DNA from: Flammulina velutipes | Lineage: Eukaryota; Basidiomycota; Agaricomycetes; Agaricales; Physalacriaceae | NCBI GenBank assembly: GCA_011800155.1 | Contig: CM022372.1 | Span: 2,604,001 to 2,668,000, forward strand | Direction of reading: 5' to 3' | DNA length: 64,000 nt | Shown here: positions 12,612 to 23,317 of the stretch, piece after piece | How positions within the stretch are numbered: the stretch's first letter is position 1 | Layout: every line of letters starts with the position of its first letter | Position numbers and translations under genes: made by a program | The notes under the pieces: model-generated | The model's input: only the letters and a program-made list of their open reading frames with translations | Database searches by the model: none | What the model was told of the DNA's origin: nothing

Positions 12612-12617
12612 TTTATA
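12612..12617 (-). promoter_or_regulatory. TATA box of the methyltransferase gene
   Basis: TATAAA on the minus strand, 42-47 bases before the proposed ATG at 12570. It supports the short N-terminus because little room is left for an upstream coding exon. Confidence 0.5.
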
Positions 12618-13116
12618 AGTTAGCAAATCGATCTACACGCCACTTTCGGCAATAGCCGGAGACGATACATTGACAATGATACCCGATCTTAGTTTCCACC
12701 ATCATGTACCGGGGACAGTACCCACATATCAACGCAACGTGGGCGTCCAAACCCGCGGTCCTTCTGTGTACACTTCGTTGGCGTCAACTGCACAGAATTT
12801 GTCTCATGACTTCTTGTGATGCTCATATCTAGCCGATCACACAGCGCTAAACGAAGCAGTCCCTTTCAAGTAGTAAAACGGAAAATGCACACCAAAGAAC
12901 ACAATGCATATGCTACCCACTGGCAGGCCTACGTCTTTAACCTGTGCTTATCTGGGAGTCGAGATGACTGCGCAGCTCATCCAGGACGAATCTTCTCCGA
13001 ATCCGTAATGCATTTCTGTCAGGTCTACGGAACTAGTGGTAACTCGCTGGACTTGGACGCCACAGTTTTGTATATAATCCAACTCGGCAACTAGAAATCC
13101 ATAACACAATTGTGTC
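12618..13116. other. Intergenic between methyltransferase and second P450
   Basis: Expected to hold the two divergent promoters. A short open frame at 12816-13094 has no recognisable features and no fitting exon partner. Confidence 0.35.
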
Positions 13117-14695
13117 ATGTTTAATCCCGTCATTTTTTTCGTGGTTCTAGCCTTAGTTCTATGCAATCGAGTCGTAAGGACTCCGCGATCTCAGAACTCG
13201 CCTATCCCTTTGTCCAAAGGGATGGCCATAACGAACTTCGTACAGTTCTTCTTCAACAGGAACACATTCTTAAAGCGTTGCAGGTACGAACACGTACAGT
13301 TGGAGGCGGTGTTCAATTTTGCTGACCGTATTATGCTTGTAGGGCCACTTACGGCTCGGTCTATAGATTCTCCCTTGGATCGCGCTCCATGTTTATCGTC
13401 GGCTCTCCCGTGACGGTAAAAACTTTCTTTGCTGATGCGGGAAAGTGTCTGGACCATAGGGAGAGCCACTTCATCATGTTGAAGGCGTTTGGGTGCTCCG
13501 AGCGTACTCGCTTGACCACCCCCATTCATGATCAATTTCTCCCCTCCCTCAGCCGGTCCCTTTCTCGCAAAACCATCTCAGCCGACATGGGCGTGACTAT
13601 GTTTACGGAGCTGCACAGCAGATTTTCCACGATTCCTGGCACCAATGATAAAATTTCTCTCTTCGCCATCGTAGGCAAGACGTTACATGACGTTCTGTGT
13701 ATCGCCACCTTTGGCAGCAGCTTTCCTTGCGACGCTGCCTATCCTGACTTTGTCACCCTCGATAACCAGCTACCTTGGATGATGAGTCCCCTCAAAGCTA
13801 CGGCCTTCCGCGGCCGTAGTGCTCGCGGGAGGTTGCTCAAGATCATGCGCCAATACATCACACAGAAATTCGCGGATGCTGAAGCTCCGACTACGGTTAT
13901 TGGAGACGCGCTGGTTGTCGGACAACAAAATGACGAGCCTCTTCTCCTCCACGAGCAGAGTGTATGCATGCTTGCCTTTTATTGGGCAATGCACAGCAAT
14001 CTCCAGACATCGACCTTCTGGTTGACAGCCTACGTCCTCAACGATGTTGATGTGCAGAGGCGACTTCGCGAAGAGATATTCGCCGTGCTGCAAAAGTATG
14101 GCTACACCACTCTGCAGACTTTACTTCTTGATCGACCGAATGTCGTGGCTGACGACTTCCCTCTCGCGGAGTCGTGTGTCACAGAGGTCTTGCGGATGTG
14201 CTCCTTGCCGGGTTCTATGCGTTTGGCGAAGAAAGACTTGTGTTTTCCTTTGGAAAATGGCACCGAAATTAATGTCGCCAAGGGCGACATGATGTTCCCC
14301 GACATTCGAGCCATTCATGAGAATGATGTGTATTATGTTGATGCAGCTCAATTCAAGGTTGACCGATTCATTCCTCGACCAGGTCTGGTGCCAACCCGCA
14401 AGATTTTGACGTGGGGAAGTGGCGCACACATGGTGAATTTCTAGTTCCATTGGCAATGGGGTTTCATTGATTCTTCTTGTAGTGCAAAGGCAAACTCTTT
14501 GCATCGTATACGCTCAAACTGTGGATAATCGTCCTGTTGGATATATTCGACGGCTCCTGCGACAGTGTCCCAGAATTTGACCCGAGAAGCTCTAATAGCA
14601 TAGCCAAACCTGTGAACGATATCACAGTCATGTTGCGTCGTCGGGCTAGCTTGATTAACGAAAAGAAGGGATATCATTCAGCGAAAGACCACTAG
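13117..14695 (+). CDS. Cytochrome P450, CYP7/8-like with atypical I-helix (complete)
   Basis: Three exons, 13117-13283, 13343-14432 and 14483-14695, give 489 residues. An N-terminal helix (FNPVIFFVVLALVL) anchors it in the ER. The ExxR is EVLR in the block VTEVLRMCSLPGSMR, the PERF-type block is FKVDRFI, and the haem loop, split by the last intron, reads WGSGAHM-CKGKLFA with Cys420 as ligand. The third exon is essential: without it the protein would end just before the haem cysteine. The I-helix (WAMHSNLQTSTFW) lacks the usual A/G-G-x-D/E-T-T, as in the CYP7/CYP8 group whose members include sterol hydroxylases and prostacyclin synthase. This may mean a sterol-like substrate or isomerase-type chemistry. 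Head-to-head with the methyltransferase. Confidence 0.85.
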
Positions 14696-15700
14696 TCTAA
14701 CGTTAACCTTGTTACGGATGGATTATAACAATGTACATTATCAATTTTTTGAATATGCGAAAGCTGTACAGCGATTCTTCGAGGCGAGTTTAGATAAAGA
14801 CGACGCGACAGAGCTTGCAAGGAAGTCGAGAAGCACATCGCGACTGGCTCGGAGAGCGATGTCCCTTGCCCTCCTTCCCGCTGTACAGTTTTCCAGATCG
14901 TTATACCAAAATTCAGAGCGAGACATGGTGTATGATGTCTAGTGAGACTAATCAGCGCGCTTGCGACATCCCCATTGCGTCAAATCGACATCAATGAGGG
15001 AAGTCAGACGGCGATCCTCTCACACTGCTTGGGAAGGCAATAGAAGATGAGCCCCAAAGAGCATGTTCTCCGGGACTCCAAAAATGATAAACGACGGCGA
15101 TGTGCAGCGACTGAGGAGCCATTGATAGGACAGAACCTCCTCGTCAACTTGGAGGCCGCGAAACTGAAGATGGATAATGCAGGGCGTCAACCCGTCGGTG
15201 TGTGCCGATAGACTGTGTAGTATCGCCGAGTATCGGGCATTTGGGGGGCTGAGGAACAGAAGATAGGCCCTTGGTTGGTTTAGATACGTTATAGGATTGG
15301 GATAGTGTGGTTATGAGGTAATTGGGTTCGTTTAGCAGGCGCGCGGGAAGAAAGACAGTGGGCACTGGGATCTACTTTGAATCATTGCATACCAACGAGC
15401 ATCGTGCGAGTCGAGTAGGACGTCGAATGTGGCATCGGGGCCCTTTCGCCGAAAGTGGAGAGGGTGTGAAAGGGAGCTCTCCGTCATCATGGAGAACGGA
15501 AAGAGCTTGGGGCGCTTGGAACTGGGAAATTGGAAACAAGAAGGCCATAAACCACGGGGGAATGGCGACATGTACAATGAAAGAAACTGCGTGCGGTGAC
15601 AAAGGGGTCGATAGGATAGAAGAAGACACGCACCACCCCTTTGAGGTATCTCTATCGTTGACGTGTCGTTGAGTCAAGCAACAGCCGCGTCTTGAAATTC
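14696..15700. other. Intergenic, nothing recognised
   Basis: Several short open frames on both strands (for example 14709-14942 and 15322-15672) with no domain, no signal peptide and no consistent exon partner. Confidence 0.35.
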
Positions 15701-16381
15701 CTATGCCCGTTTTCTCGCCACGAACTTCTCCATCTCGTCCCAGAACTCGAGCTGGGAGAGCAACGGCTCGGGACATCGCATGGTGCTCTGTATATTAACA
15801 ATGTCTACCAACTCGCCGATGCCAACTATGATGAGCTGAGGATGGTGCTGCTTCGGCGACACTTCTATGTCGCACAGAGCGGTCTCGCCGAGGTCGTCAG
15901 AACGTATGCGAGGCACAATGACAATATGCTTGCGTTCCTGCAATGTGTCCATGAGCTTTGGCAGACCGTCTGCAAACTCATCGACGACGTCCATATCATC
16001 AAACACACAGTCAAGCATGATATGGGATAAAAACGGGCAATTCTCCGCGAACTGCATGAGGCGCACCACGTTAGACCAGATGACGATGCAAAATCGCAAG
16101 TGGGTGGTGTTCGGGGGAAGGTTGTCTATGTCACCGTTCAACATGTCGAGAGACAGGTATTTGAGGTTTTTGAGATGGTATAGGGAGGGAAGATCATACC
16201 ACTCAGAAGTCGCCAGATTAATTCGGCCAAGGTGAGATGGGTGATGTTGCTGCAGATATTGAGTAGGTCCGAGTTTGGACCTGTGGAAAGTTGCTGAATG
16301 GTCTCCAGCGTGAGGACGTCGGTGAAGGCCAGGAAGGATGTTGGTGATGGTGGTTGAAAGGCAAGCTCCATCATCGCTCAC
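15701..16381 (-). pseudogene. F-box-like copy lacking its F-box (left arm of the Y duplication)
   Basis: The leucine-rich body and the tail LSQLEFWDEMEKF are well preserved relative to the copy at 5681-6611. At about 16300 the sequence jumps from the upstream flank (ACGTCCTCACGCTGGAGAC) directly into the IQQLSTGPNSDLL block, so the whole F-box exon, the intron and the start of exon 2 are deleted. A one-base loss near 16220 also shifts the frame between THLTLAEL and LATSEWYDL. No functional product is expected. It is the arm-mate of the copy at 32867-33757. Confidence 0.7.
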
Positions 16382-16493
16382 ATATGTATTTAGTACTAGT
16401 GAAAAGTAAATTTTTTCGACGGCGAAACAGCTACATTACTCCGACGACGAAGTCGACAATAATTACATAGGATTGCGAATATGATAAGAGAGT

Positions 16494-17569
16494 CTAAGCG
16501 CCTTGCCTACCGGTCAGGAGCGCTATTTGCGCCAGTAGCGCCTCTTTCTCGTGTTCCAAAGCCTCTGCCCGTCGTTGAGACTGCGTCAGCGCTTCTTTGT
16601 TTCGCTTCGACGATTCAACCCGCTCCAGCTCATACCTCTTCTTGTCCATCTCGCGCTGCGAGATCATAAGAATCAACCATTTACAATAACGTGCGACGAG
16701 CTTACTTGATTGGCCATGGATATTTCCCCTCGGTATAGCTCCCAGCTCTCCGCATACTGCGCCCTCAGAGCGGGAACCTGCTGCGACGGCTTTGGTTCAA
16801 AGCCGGGGATCGTCCCCGCCAGCATCCCCGCCTTGCCCTTGGTACGAAACTTCTTGAACGTGAACATGCCCGCCTTCTCCAGCGCGGCCATTTCCATCAG
16901 TGACCCTGCGAACCAGTAACACATCGTACTGGTAAAGTTGTACTCTGGAGCACTCGCGCTGATGACCTTGCCCATGGTCGCGAGGTCTTCGACAAGGAAT
17001 ATGTCGTCACCGTTGACGGAGAATGTCATTTCGCACAGTATTTCGAAGGTTCGCTCAGATTCATCTGGTGAGTTCGTCTGATGATAGCTGCGCAAGGTAT
17101 CGGCGGCACTGTTTTTTCCAGAGGAAAAGCTATCAGACACTTTTCTGACAGAGTCCTTGGATGTCTTTGGTCTGGGTGGGGGAGGAGGAGGGCTGGGTGG
17201 CTTGTCGTCTGCGTCTGGCTTGCCGACGGGATCTCCTTTTTTCCGGATGGTGCGCTCAAGACAGATGACGGCATGGTCGACTGCTTTTCGAGCGTCGTCG
17301 AGGCATGCGACCTTTGCGATGACGAGCTCGTGTTGGACGCTGTTGGTATATTTGCCATGCTGGAGTGCAGTGACAGCGACACGACCAAGCATGGCTGGAC
17401 AATTCCTTGTGTCGTCGAGGAACAAGGATGCGTTGATTATACGAGGGTTGCATGAATCCTTGAAGAGCGAGTGGTTGGATATTTGCTCGGCCAGTACTGG
17501 GTCTACCGGACGATTCATGGTGGCCATGATAGAGGACAAGAGACGGCGAATGCGCGAAAGTACACCCAT
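16494..17569 (-). CDS. Unknown protein Y1: globular region, proline run, C-terminal coiled coil
   Basis: Exons 17569-16706 and 16655-16494 give 341 residues. I do not recognise the family. Visible features are an Ile/Leu-rich N-terminus (GVLSRIRRLLSSIM), a proline run (PPSPPPPPPRPK) near residue 125, a conserved middle with CEMTFSVNGDDIFLVEDL, and a short charged C-terminal coiled coil (REMDKKRYELERVESSKR) in its own exon. It is almost identical to Y2 at 31536-32653 on the other strand: six substitutions in the 288 residues of exon 1, and 14 coiled-coil residues missing here. A downstream ATG at codon 15 is an alternative start. Both copies are open, so both may be expressed. Confidence 0.65.
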
Positions 17570-18297
17570 TGAAGAACACGCTGTTGAAGACTGTCTGTCA
17601 GTTAAGCTTGAGCGCAGTTCAATGAAGGCTCACCTCGAGGCAGCGGCCGTGTGAATACGTATAGAAATAGATTTGAGGGATTTAAATCTGAAATGAAGTT
17701 GAAGATGTGAAACTAAGAGAAAAGCTAGGCAGCATACCAAAAGTCTATTGAATTCATCTCAATGCGTAGTCATTTCATGGCATTTAGAGCGCATAGCAGG
17801 CGATAGAGAGGCGAGTCACGATGGTGGTGGTAAGAGTGTGACATGCACACTGCTTGCACTTTGACCATCACGGTCAACAAATGCTGCCAACCAACGAAGG
17901 AAATCTCTTACTGGGCAATTCCGTCTTCACCAGTATCCAGATCGTCTTCGTATTTCTATGTATTTGTGTTTCTTTCCAATTCTCAAGTCGACACCTCTAA
18001 CGTTCCCAAAGTTTATGTTTATTAATAGTAAACGTTCTTCATGAACCGATATCTTGTGAGATTCTCCTTAAACGTGTATTGGCTCATTTGGCACGCATTG
18101 TAATGTCGTCGACTCGAGCACGGGAAGGGTTCGTTTGAGTGTTTGTTGGCACTCGAGCTTATAACACGGAGCGTAGAAACGCGAACTCGAACGCTCCAGG
18201 GCTGTTCGTACACCCCATCTATCACCAATTTCTCAGCGAGAAAAATTTCTGCTATTGGAACTTCGTCAATTGACTGACGCCTTCCAATGTCCTACCG
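17570..18297. repeat. Duplicated 5' flank of Y1 (mate at about 30790-31535)
   Basis: Non-coding. Stretches such as 17700-17830 match 31265-31400 in reverse complement, and 18010-18240 match 30850-31090 more loosely. This shows that the inverted duplication extends beyond the Y gene. Confidence 0.55.
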
Positions 18298-18680
18298 ATG
18301 CAGAGCAAAACCCGTTTCAAAGCGCTCGAATCCTTGTCTAAAATCGATCGCTGGAACCCAGGACACGAGCTGATGTCCACACTTGATGGGATATACTTCG
18401 GATACATCTTCGACAGCTAGCCGCTCGACCTTATCAGAATATCAGTTGCTGACATATAAAATTGCACAGCTCTCTGCTAGCTCCCACTACCAGTGACATC
18501 CATGCCGTCGCTGTCCAGACGCTCCCGGCGAAGCTTGTCGTCGATCCACTTCCGCCCGTCGTCTGATGCCGAATGTCGTAGACCGTACACCCAAGTCGCC
18601 CGTCTGCGATCCATCCAAACAGAACGCGGTTCGGAATGAACGTACGCAACAACCAACCCACTCTTTATCACTACTGTTTA
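18298..18680 (+). pseudogene. DUF6535 first-exon relic (locus H)
   Basis: ATG at 18298 opens MQSKTRFKALESLSKI, matching the first exon of locus C (minus strand from 30780). It then runs into DNA resembling the upstream flank of locus B (ccaggacacgagctgatg). A second piece from 18502 encodes MPSLSRRSRRSLSS, the start used by loci B, D and E, followed by the Pro/Ser/Arg-rich remains with frameshifts. None of the later exons is present. It is a chimeric, dead fragment. Confidence 0.6.
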
Positions 18681-19410
18681 AGTATGGACATTCCGCGCTG
18701 GGCCGTATTCTACTGATGAACTCGACGATTGAAGTGAGTCTGTGCACCTTTCAAATACTTTTAACACACTAATCAAGTCCAGACGTTCAGAAGCGCATGA
18801 AGGTCGGGGACCGGGCCTGTTGTCACACTGAGATACCGTCATGGCGGGATTTCAGCTGTGGACGGGTGCATGCATCCGTGATATCCGGTTTCTACGGCCC
18901 ATCCGCTTTTCCGTACGCGATTAGTAGGTGCGTGTAGTCGTGTGCAATACTCTCAAACATTTACCTCTAATCCAGAAGAGCAGCGAATTATCGATACGAA
19001 CATTATGAACCTCCCCGTGCGCCACGCGCGAAGTTCCTGTCTGCGATGTTGTCACCCACACGATTCCTGATATCTCACTTTCGATCCAGCTTTCACTATT
19101 CATCTGTCGCTGAAATCTTGCACCATCGAAAATTGGAATGTAGGCCCCGGTCTTTCGCCCTTTCCATACAACTAGCCGTATCCCTTCGTCTACACAACCA
19201 ACTCGACCTCCCATCCCATCGTCAACGATAGCTGAACGATCAAACCCAATACCATTCAAACACTACGCCGTCCGTTTCAGACATGGCTGCTCTCATCGCC
19301 ATCATCAATTTATCGCTAGACTTGGATTCTCCGCTGCTACCAGGACCATAAAAGCCCTCACTTGACCACGGGGAGCCTTATCACAATCTACTCCATCCGT
19401 CCTCTCCCAG
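18681..19410. other. Intergenic, nothing recognised
   Basis: No family resemblance and no supported exon chain on either strand. The right end must include the promoter of the small secreted protein at 19411. Confidence 0.35.
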
Positions 19411-19823
19411 ATGAAATTCCTCGCCTTCCTCGCTCTATACGTCTGCGTCGCCGCCGCCGCCAGGCCCATGTCGCGCGTCAGGTCTCGAGCACCCTCCGCA
19501 TTGGAAAAGAAAGCCGAAGAAACATGCTCGGACCATTGCCTCAGCAGGCGCGACGAAAACGCTAAATGCCGCCACGCTATTTTCGACAACGATACGTGTC
19601 CTCAGGATAGTGAACATGAGGATAAGATGTTCTGCTGCGAAGCAACAGACGGCGGAAACTCGCAGTGTTGTATGTCTATTTCGTTGTTCACAGAGTAATA
19701 CATGGCTCAAGTTTCGTTGCAGTAACGGGCCCGTGCAAAAGCAACCCGCTGCGTTTCGTGATCGGATATCCACCACCAGGAGGGCCGGGCCCAGCAGCTG
19801 GTCCAGTAGGGAAAGGGGAATAG
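19411..19823 (+). CDS. Small secreted cysteine-rich protein
   Basis: Exons 19411-19669 and 19723-19823 join in frame through T|GTATGT and GCAG, giving 119 residues. The N-terminus (MKFLAFLALYVCVAAAA) is a clear signal peptide, followed by a basic stretch that could be a processing site. The mature part has eight cysteines, ordered C-S-D-H-C, C, C, C-C, C, C, suggesting four disulphides, and ends in a Gly/Pro-rich tail (YPPPGGPGPAAGP). No known family is recognised. Small secreted cysteine-rich proteins of mushrooms act outside the cell as surface proteins, antimicrobials or effectors, but no specific role can be claimed. Single copy in the window and apparently intact. Confidence 0.7.
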
Positions 19824-20559
19824 AGGTTTCAACATCAAGCTCTTACTGATCTACGGACACGGGAGTGTCGCGACGGTAGGCGTCTGGACGCTACCCAATG
19901 GCGAGAAATGGCTACTCTTCAGATAATATGTATTCCTATACTTATAACCACAACAATATGCTTTTACTTGTATAAATAGCTTGGGGATGATATGGTTTCG
20001 TTCGCAACGTTGCCCTTGGACGATGCGAACTGAGACGGTAGTCCATTCTATCTTCTTCGTTCCCTCCCAGAAGATGAAGTGTGAAGCGCCCCAGCTTATA
20101 ACGCCCCCCAACAATGACGGTCATACGACACATCGAGAATTGGGCTGCGAACGATATCCCTTGCCCTCCTTCGGCCCATGTTCTCGCTGAAAACTCTTCC
20201 ATCGCGCCTCGCGGCCCATCAGGTTCCCCCATCCTATAACTAGAAGGAGGCATTGCATGTAATGCGCTTGGTACGTCTCGCCGACGGCTGGAGATAGAGT
20301 AGGGATTGACCGACGCCGACGCTTTGCCATCTCTTGGGAAAATGAGGTAGACGCTCCAAGAACATCTTCCTCGGTAGAATGCCAGTGACTAACAGCCAAC
20401 GAGGAGCCAGGATAAGACCTCCTCGTTGAGGTGGAGGGAAATGGGAGACGGGTGGAGGGATGACAGTCGATTGTGTCTTGTCTTTGTGGTGGTGAAGACA
20501 AGGAAGGTAAGGGATATGTTGTAGGGATTACGCCGGTGTCAAGGGAGAGAGCTGCGATG
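19824..20559. other. Intergenic, nothing recognised
   Basis: Only short open frames without features on either strand. Confidence 0.3.
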
Positions 20560-20700
20560 AATTGATAACGGGCGGGGCAGGTAATAAACGCGTCGTCGTC
20601 CCGTGCGAGTGTGGAATTCTCGAGTTAATCTCTCCTGGTTTCGTTTGCCGCTTTGGCGTACAGTCTGGGTTGCAGGTTCTGAGGAACGTCAGTGGCTGAC
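20560..20700 (-). pseudogene. F-box-like gene relic
   Basis: Minus strand encodes RLYAKAANETRRD, then ARDDDAFIT after a frame break, aligning with LERQLYAKV and ARDDDEFIA at the start of exon 2 of the copy at 5681-6611. Nothing else of the gene is left. Confidence 0.45.
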
Positions 20701-21277
20701 GTGGCGAAGTGAAAGGGGTGCTTACCAGCTGCTGGAATCGAGCAGGATGTTAAACTATGTGTAAAAGCTGCTCGCAGAAGGAGCCAAGAGCTAGTAGTAG
20801 TTTGTCTGCATGGTGGTCAGTACAGTCGATCCATGAACGCAGAAACACTCACACTAGACGTCAACGACGCTGTCAACTAGCAATGAACCAGGAGCGAATT
20901 AGGCCATAATCTGCGACGATTCCGATTTAAAAAAAATTCTAGGCGTCGGCTGGATATGCGAGAACGGCAATGGCGGGAGCATCGGTGGGGTTTCGAGCGA
21001 CGAAATGGAGATGAACGAGCCCAACGATGAGGACCAAAGGATTGTTGGATGATGGTTGTTGGAAGGGAAAAGGTGCGGTGCCAACCTTTACCTTATACCA
21101 CCATGATCAAACTTTTCCAGACAACCTGATGCGCTATGGGCTCGAATAACGACTGGATGGACACCTATTCATTGAGCGCTTGGTAGAGGATACATCGACT
21201 GCCGACGAATACACTTAGTACCGGAAGCGCAGGTCAACGTTCAACGTTCAGCGCGACCCAGACGCGCACCATGAAGC
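20701..21277. other. Intergenic, nothing recognised
   Basis: No coding or RNA features supported. Confidence 0.3.
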
Positions 21278-22320
21278 ATGGGCAAGGCTCCATCCCTCTC
21301 GCTTATTGGCGGTTTTGCAGTTATCACCTATCTCGTTCCACCGTTGCGCTTTGTGCGCGTAGATGGTGTTCGTAGTTCCCTCTACTGGACCATTCGATCC
21401 TGGCTATGGAATTATCCAACTACAGCTAATTTTAATGCCTGGACAATCAGCGGCCGTGAGCTCGAGGACTTCAGTCGCGACAGACTACGGTTCATATCTA
21501 TGTGGAGCTTCTTACCCCCGTTCTTTGCCTCGAAAGGATACGACCTTCACGTCCAAGCGGATCCCTCCGACATGTTCAGCGACCTCATTCCATGTTCTAC
21601 TGCTGCCAAACGCACTGAACGACCAGAATACCCATTTGCACGTTGTTTCTACGAGACGGACCGTGACGCGTCGTTCATGTTTTATGTATTTCCCTCCCAC
21701 TTTTGGCCTTGTTTATCGTACTAACTGACTACAGGCTCCCCGTGTCTGGCCAGCGCGAGATCGCAGAGGTCGTGAAGTTGTCATCAACTACGTACCAGAA
21801 TGACAGCCCAGACATCGCATTCCAACTTATTGCAGGGCAATATCTGGTCCTAGCCCAACGAATGAGCTGCAGGCGCTTCGTATTTTGTCGTCCGAACCTC
21901 TTAGAGACGATCCTAGGAATCCCTGCATTCCTGTTATCAAATTCCTGACATTCTCCGAACAAGTATTCGTGGTGATGCCAAGGTATGTGATACGTACGAG
22001 GATCCACCTCAGATAGCTCAACTGGTGTTCTGAAAAGATTTGCTGCGTGTGAAACAGAGACGCACCGGAAACATTTCGCGCTCTTAGTGGTATGTAATGC
22101 AGCTCTGCGTCTCCCTCGTTCGCTAATGAATGCACCTTCTGTAACATTAGATTTCCTGCCATGGATACTATGTCCTAATGTGTCCTAGGGTTTCGAAGCC
22201 AAAGACGTTTTGAATGTCTCTCCTCGAAGCCAGTTTGGCCTGGTACATTATGTGCGTACAAAGAAGCTCGACCTTCGTACAAGACCTTGGTCACGCCCGC
22301 AAGGTGAGTGAAGCGGATTT
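21278..22320 (+). pseudogene. Protein-kinase-like gene, probably decayed
   Basis: The first exon (from 21278) encodes MGKAPSLSLIGGFAVITYL and a region of about 130 residues of no known domain, ending FARCFYETDRDASFMFY. After an intron ending near 21735 comes APRVWPARDRRGREVVIN, which looks like the glycine-loop to beta-3 part of agaricomycete kinase-like proteins. Then TNELQALRILSSEPLRDDPRN and FLTFSEQVFVVMPR fit the alphaC to hinge region. These blocks lie in one frame but a TGA separates them, and no splice pair removes it. A possible catalytic-loop remnant (MDFLPW or FLPWILCPN) lies near 22140-22180 after broken exons. No complete catalytic loop or DFG was found. Confidence 0.42.
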
Positions 22321-23317
22321 ACATATATGATATTGGACTCGTGCTCACACAGGATTGTAGGCTTTATCATAGTAGCTCAAGATGGCATCTCTGAGGTCGG
22401 CTGGCGTCATACTTTCTGCTCGCGCACGTATTTCCCGTCACGCTGGAGAGAAGAATGAAGATGGTCTCGCTCAAGGCTGTTTTGGTCGTGTTGCCCACCT
22501 TGGACTACATCTGACGAAACAACGCTAGTCATTCCATTCGTTTATTTTGCGGACGACTTCCAATTGGGCTTCGCTGATAGAGAACTAGATGTCTTCTGGC
22601 CTCGCGTATTTCCTCGCGATATTTCGAACGTGGAAGAAGGATGCTGGAGTCGGTGTCGTCAAAAAGAAGGTTGCTTAGCTCAAGTCAAGGTTGGTCCTCT
22701 CTTTTATTCATGGATGTTTGTTGATCCCTTTCAGGCAAACCTTTTCTCTTCATTTCCACCTACTCCACTGTAACGACAATCTTCCCAGCTGGGTGACTGA
22801 GCTCCAGAAATGGTCGGATTCTCGATGGCAGTCCTCCACCTCTCGCCTGTAACATCTACAATGTCAAGGCGATGTATGTATCGTCGAAGATTTATCTAGT
22901 GAGTACACGACGTTACCTAACCCATCTCACCCACTAACATCTGCCGTTAGCGCACACACTTTACAGGGAAACACTAAATGTTGGCTTGCATCATCGTCAC
23001 AACAGGTAGCTTTTTATCAGTTTAGCGCGTCTTTTTACTGACAGTTCGTAGCTAGGAAGATCTATGCTTGCAGAAAGCTTCGTCATTCCGTACCTGTGAC
23101 AACTTTTCCAGCAGCAAGCATCGAACTGCAATCTGACAGTCACCGCCAAATATCGTGATCCTTATGGTGAACGCTTACGGGTGGCTTACACATCTACCGT
23201 TGCCATCTGAAGGAAGACAGCAAAAAGACGCTAGACCCAGGACACGAGCTGATGTGAACGGCGCTTGACAGAAAACACGTTTACACAGCGCTCTCCTAGC
23301 TCCCACCACCACTGCCC
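22321..23317. other. Intergenic; right end is the shared 5' flank of DUF6535 genes
   Basis: No gene supported in 22321-23170. From about 23180 to 23317 the sequence matches the upstream flanks of locus E (minus strand, about 59090-59250) and partly of locus D. Confidence 0.4.
23264..23287 (+). promoter_or_regulatory. Conserved 5'-flank block of DUF6535 genes
   Basis: CTTGACAGaAAACACGTT followed by ACACAG lies about 30-55 bases before the ATG. The same block precedes locus E (59120-59144, minus strand) and, shortened, locus D (about 48075-48095). Its conservation may reflect common descent, a promoter element, or both. Confidence 0.35.

Noticed and set aside
13389..14444. P450 fragment ending before the haem cysteine, i.e. 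a truncated pseudogene
   Set aside because: A clean GTGAAT...TTGTAG intron at 14433-14482 leads to an exon with CKGKLFA in frame; the gene is complete.
9135..14695. Full biosynthetic gene cluster with backbone enzyme
   Set aside because: No terpene cyclase, polyketide synthase, NRPS or prenyltransferase could be found within the window, so only a tailoring group is claimed.
15372..15776. Minus-strand open frame of 134 residues
   Set aside because: Its 5' part runs through spacer DNA and its 3' part is the F-box relic in another frame; composition is non-coding-like.
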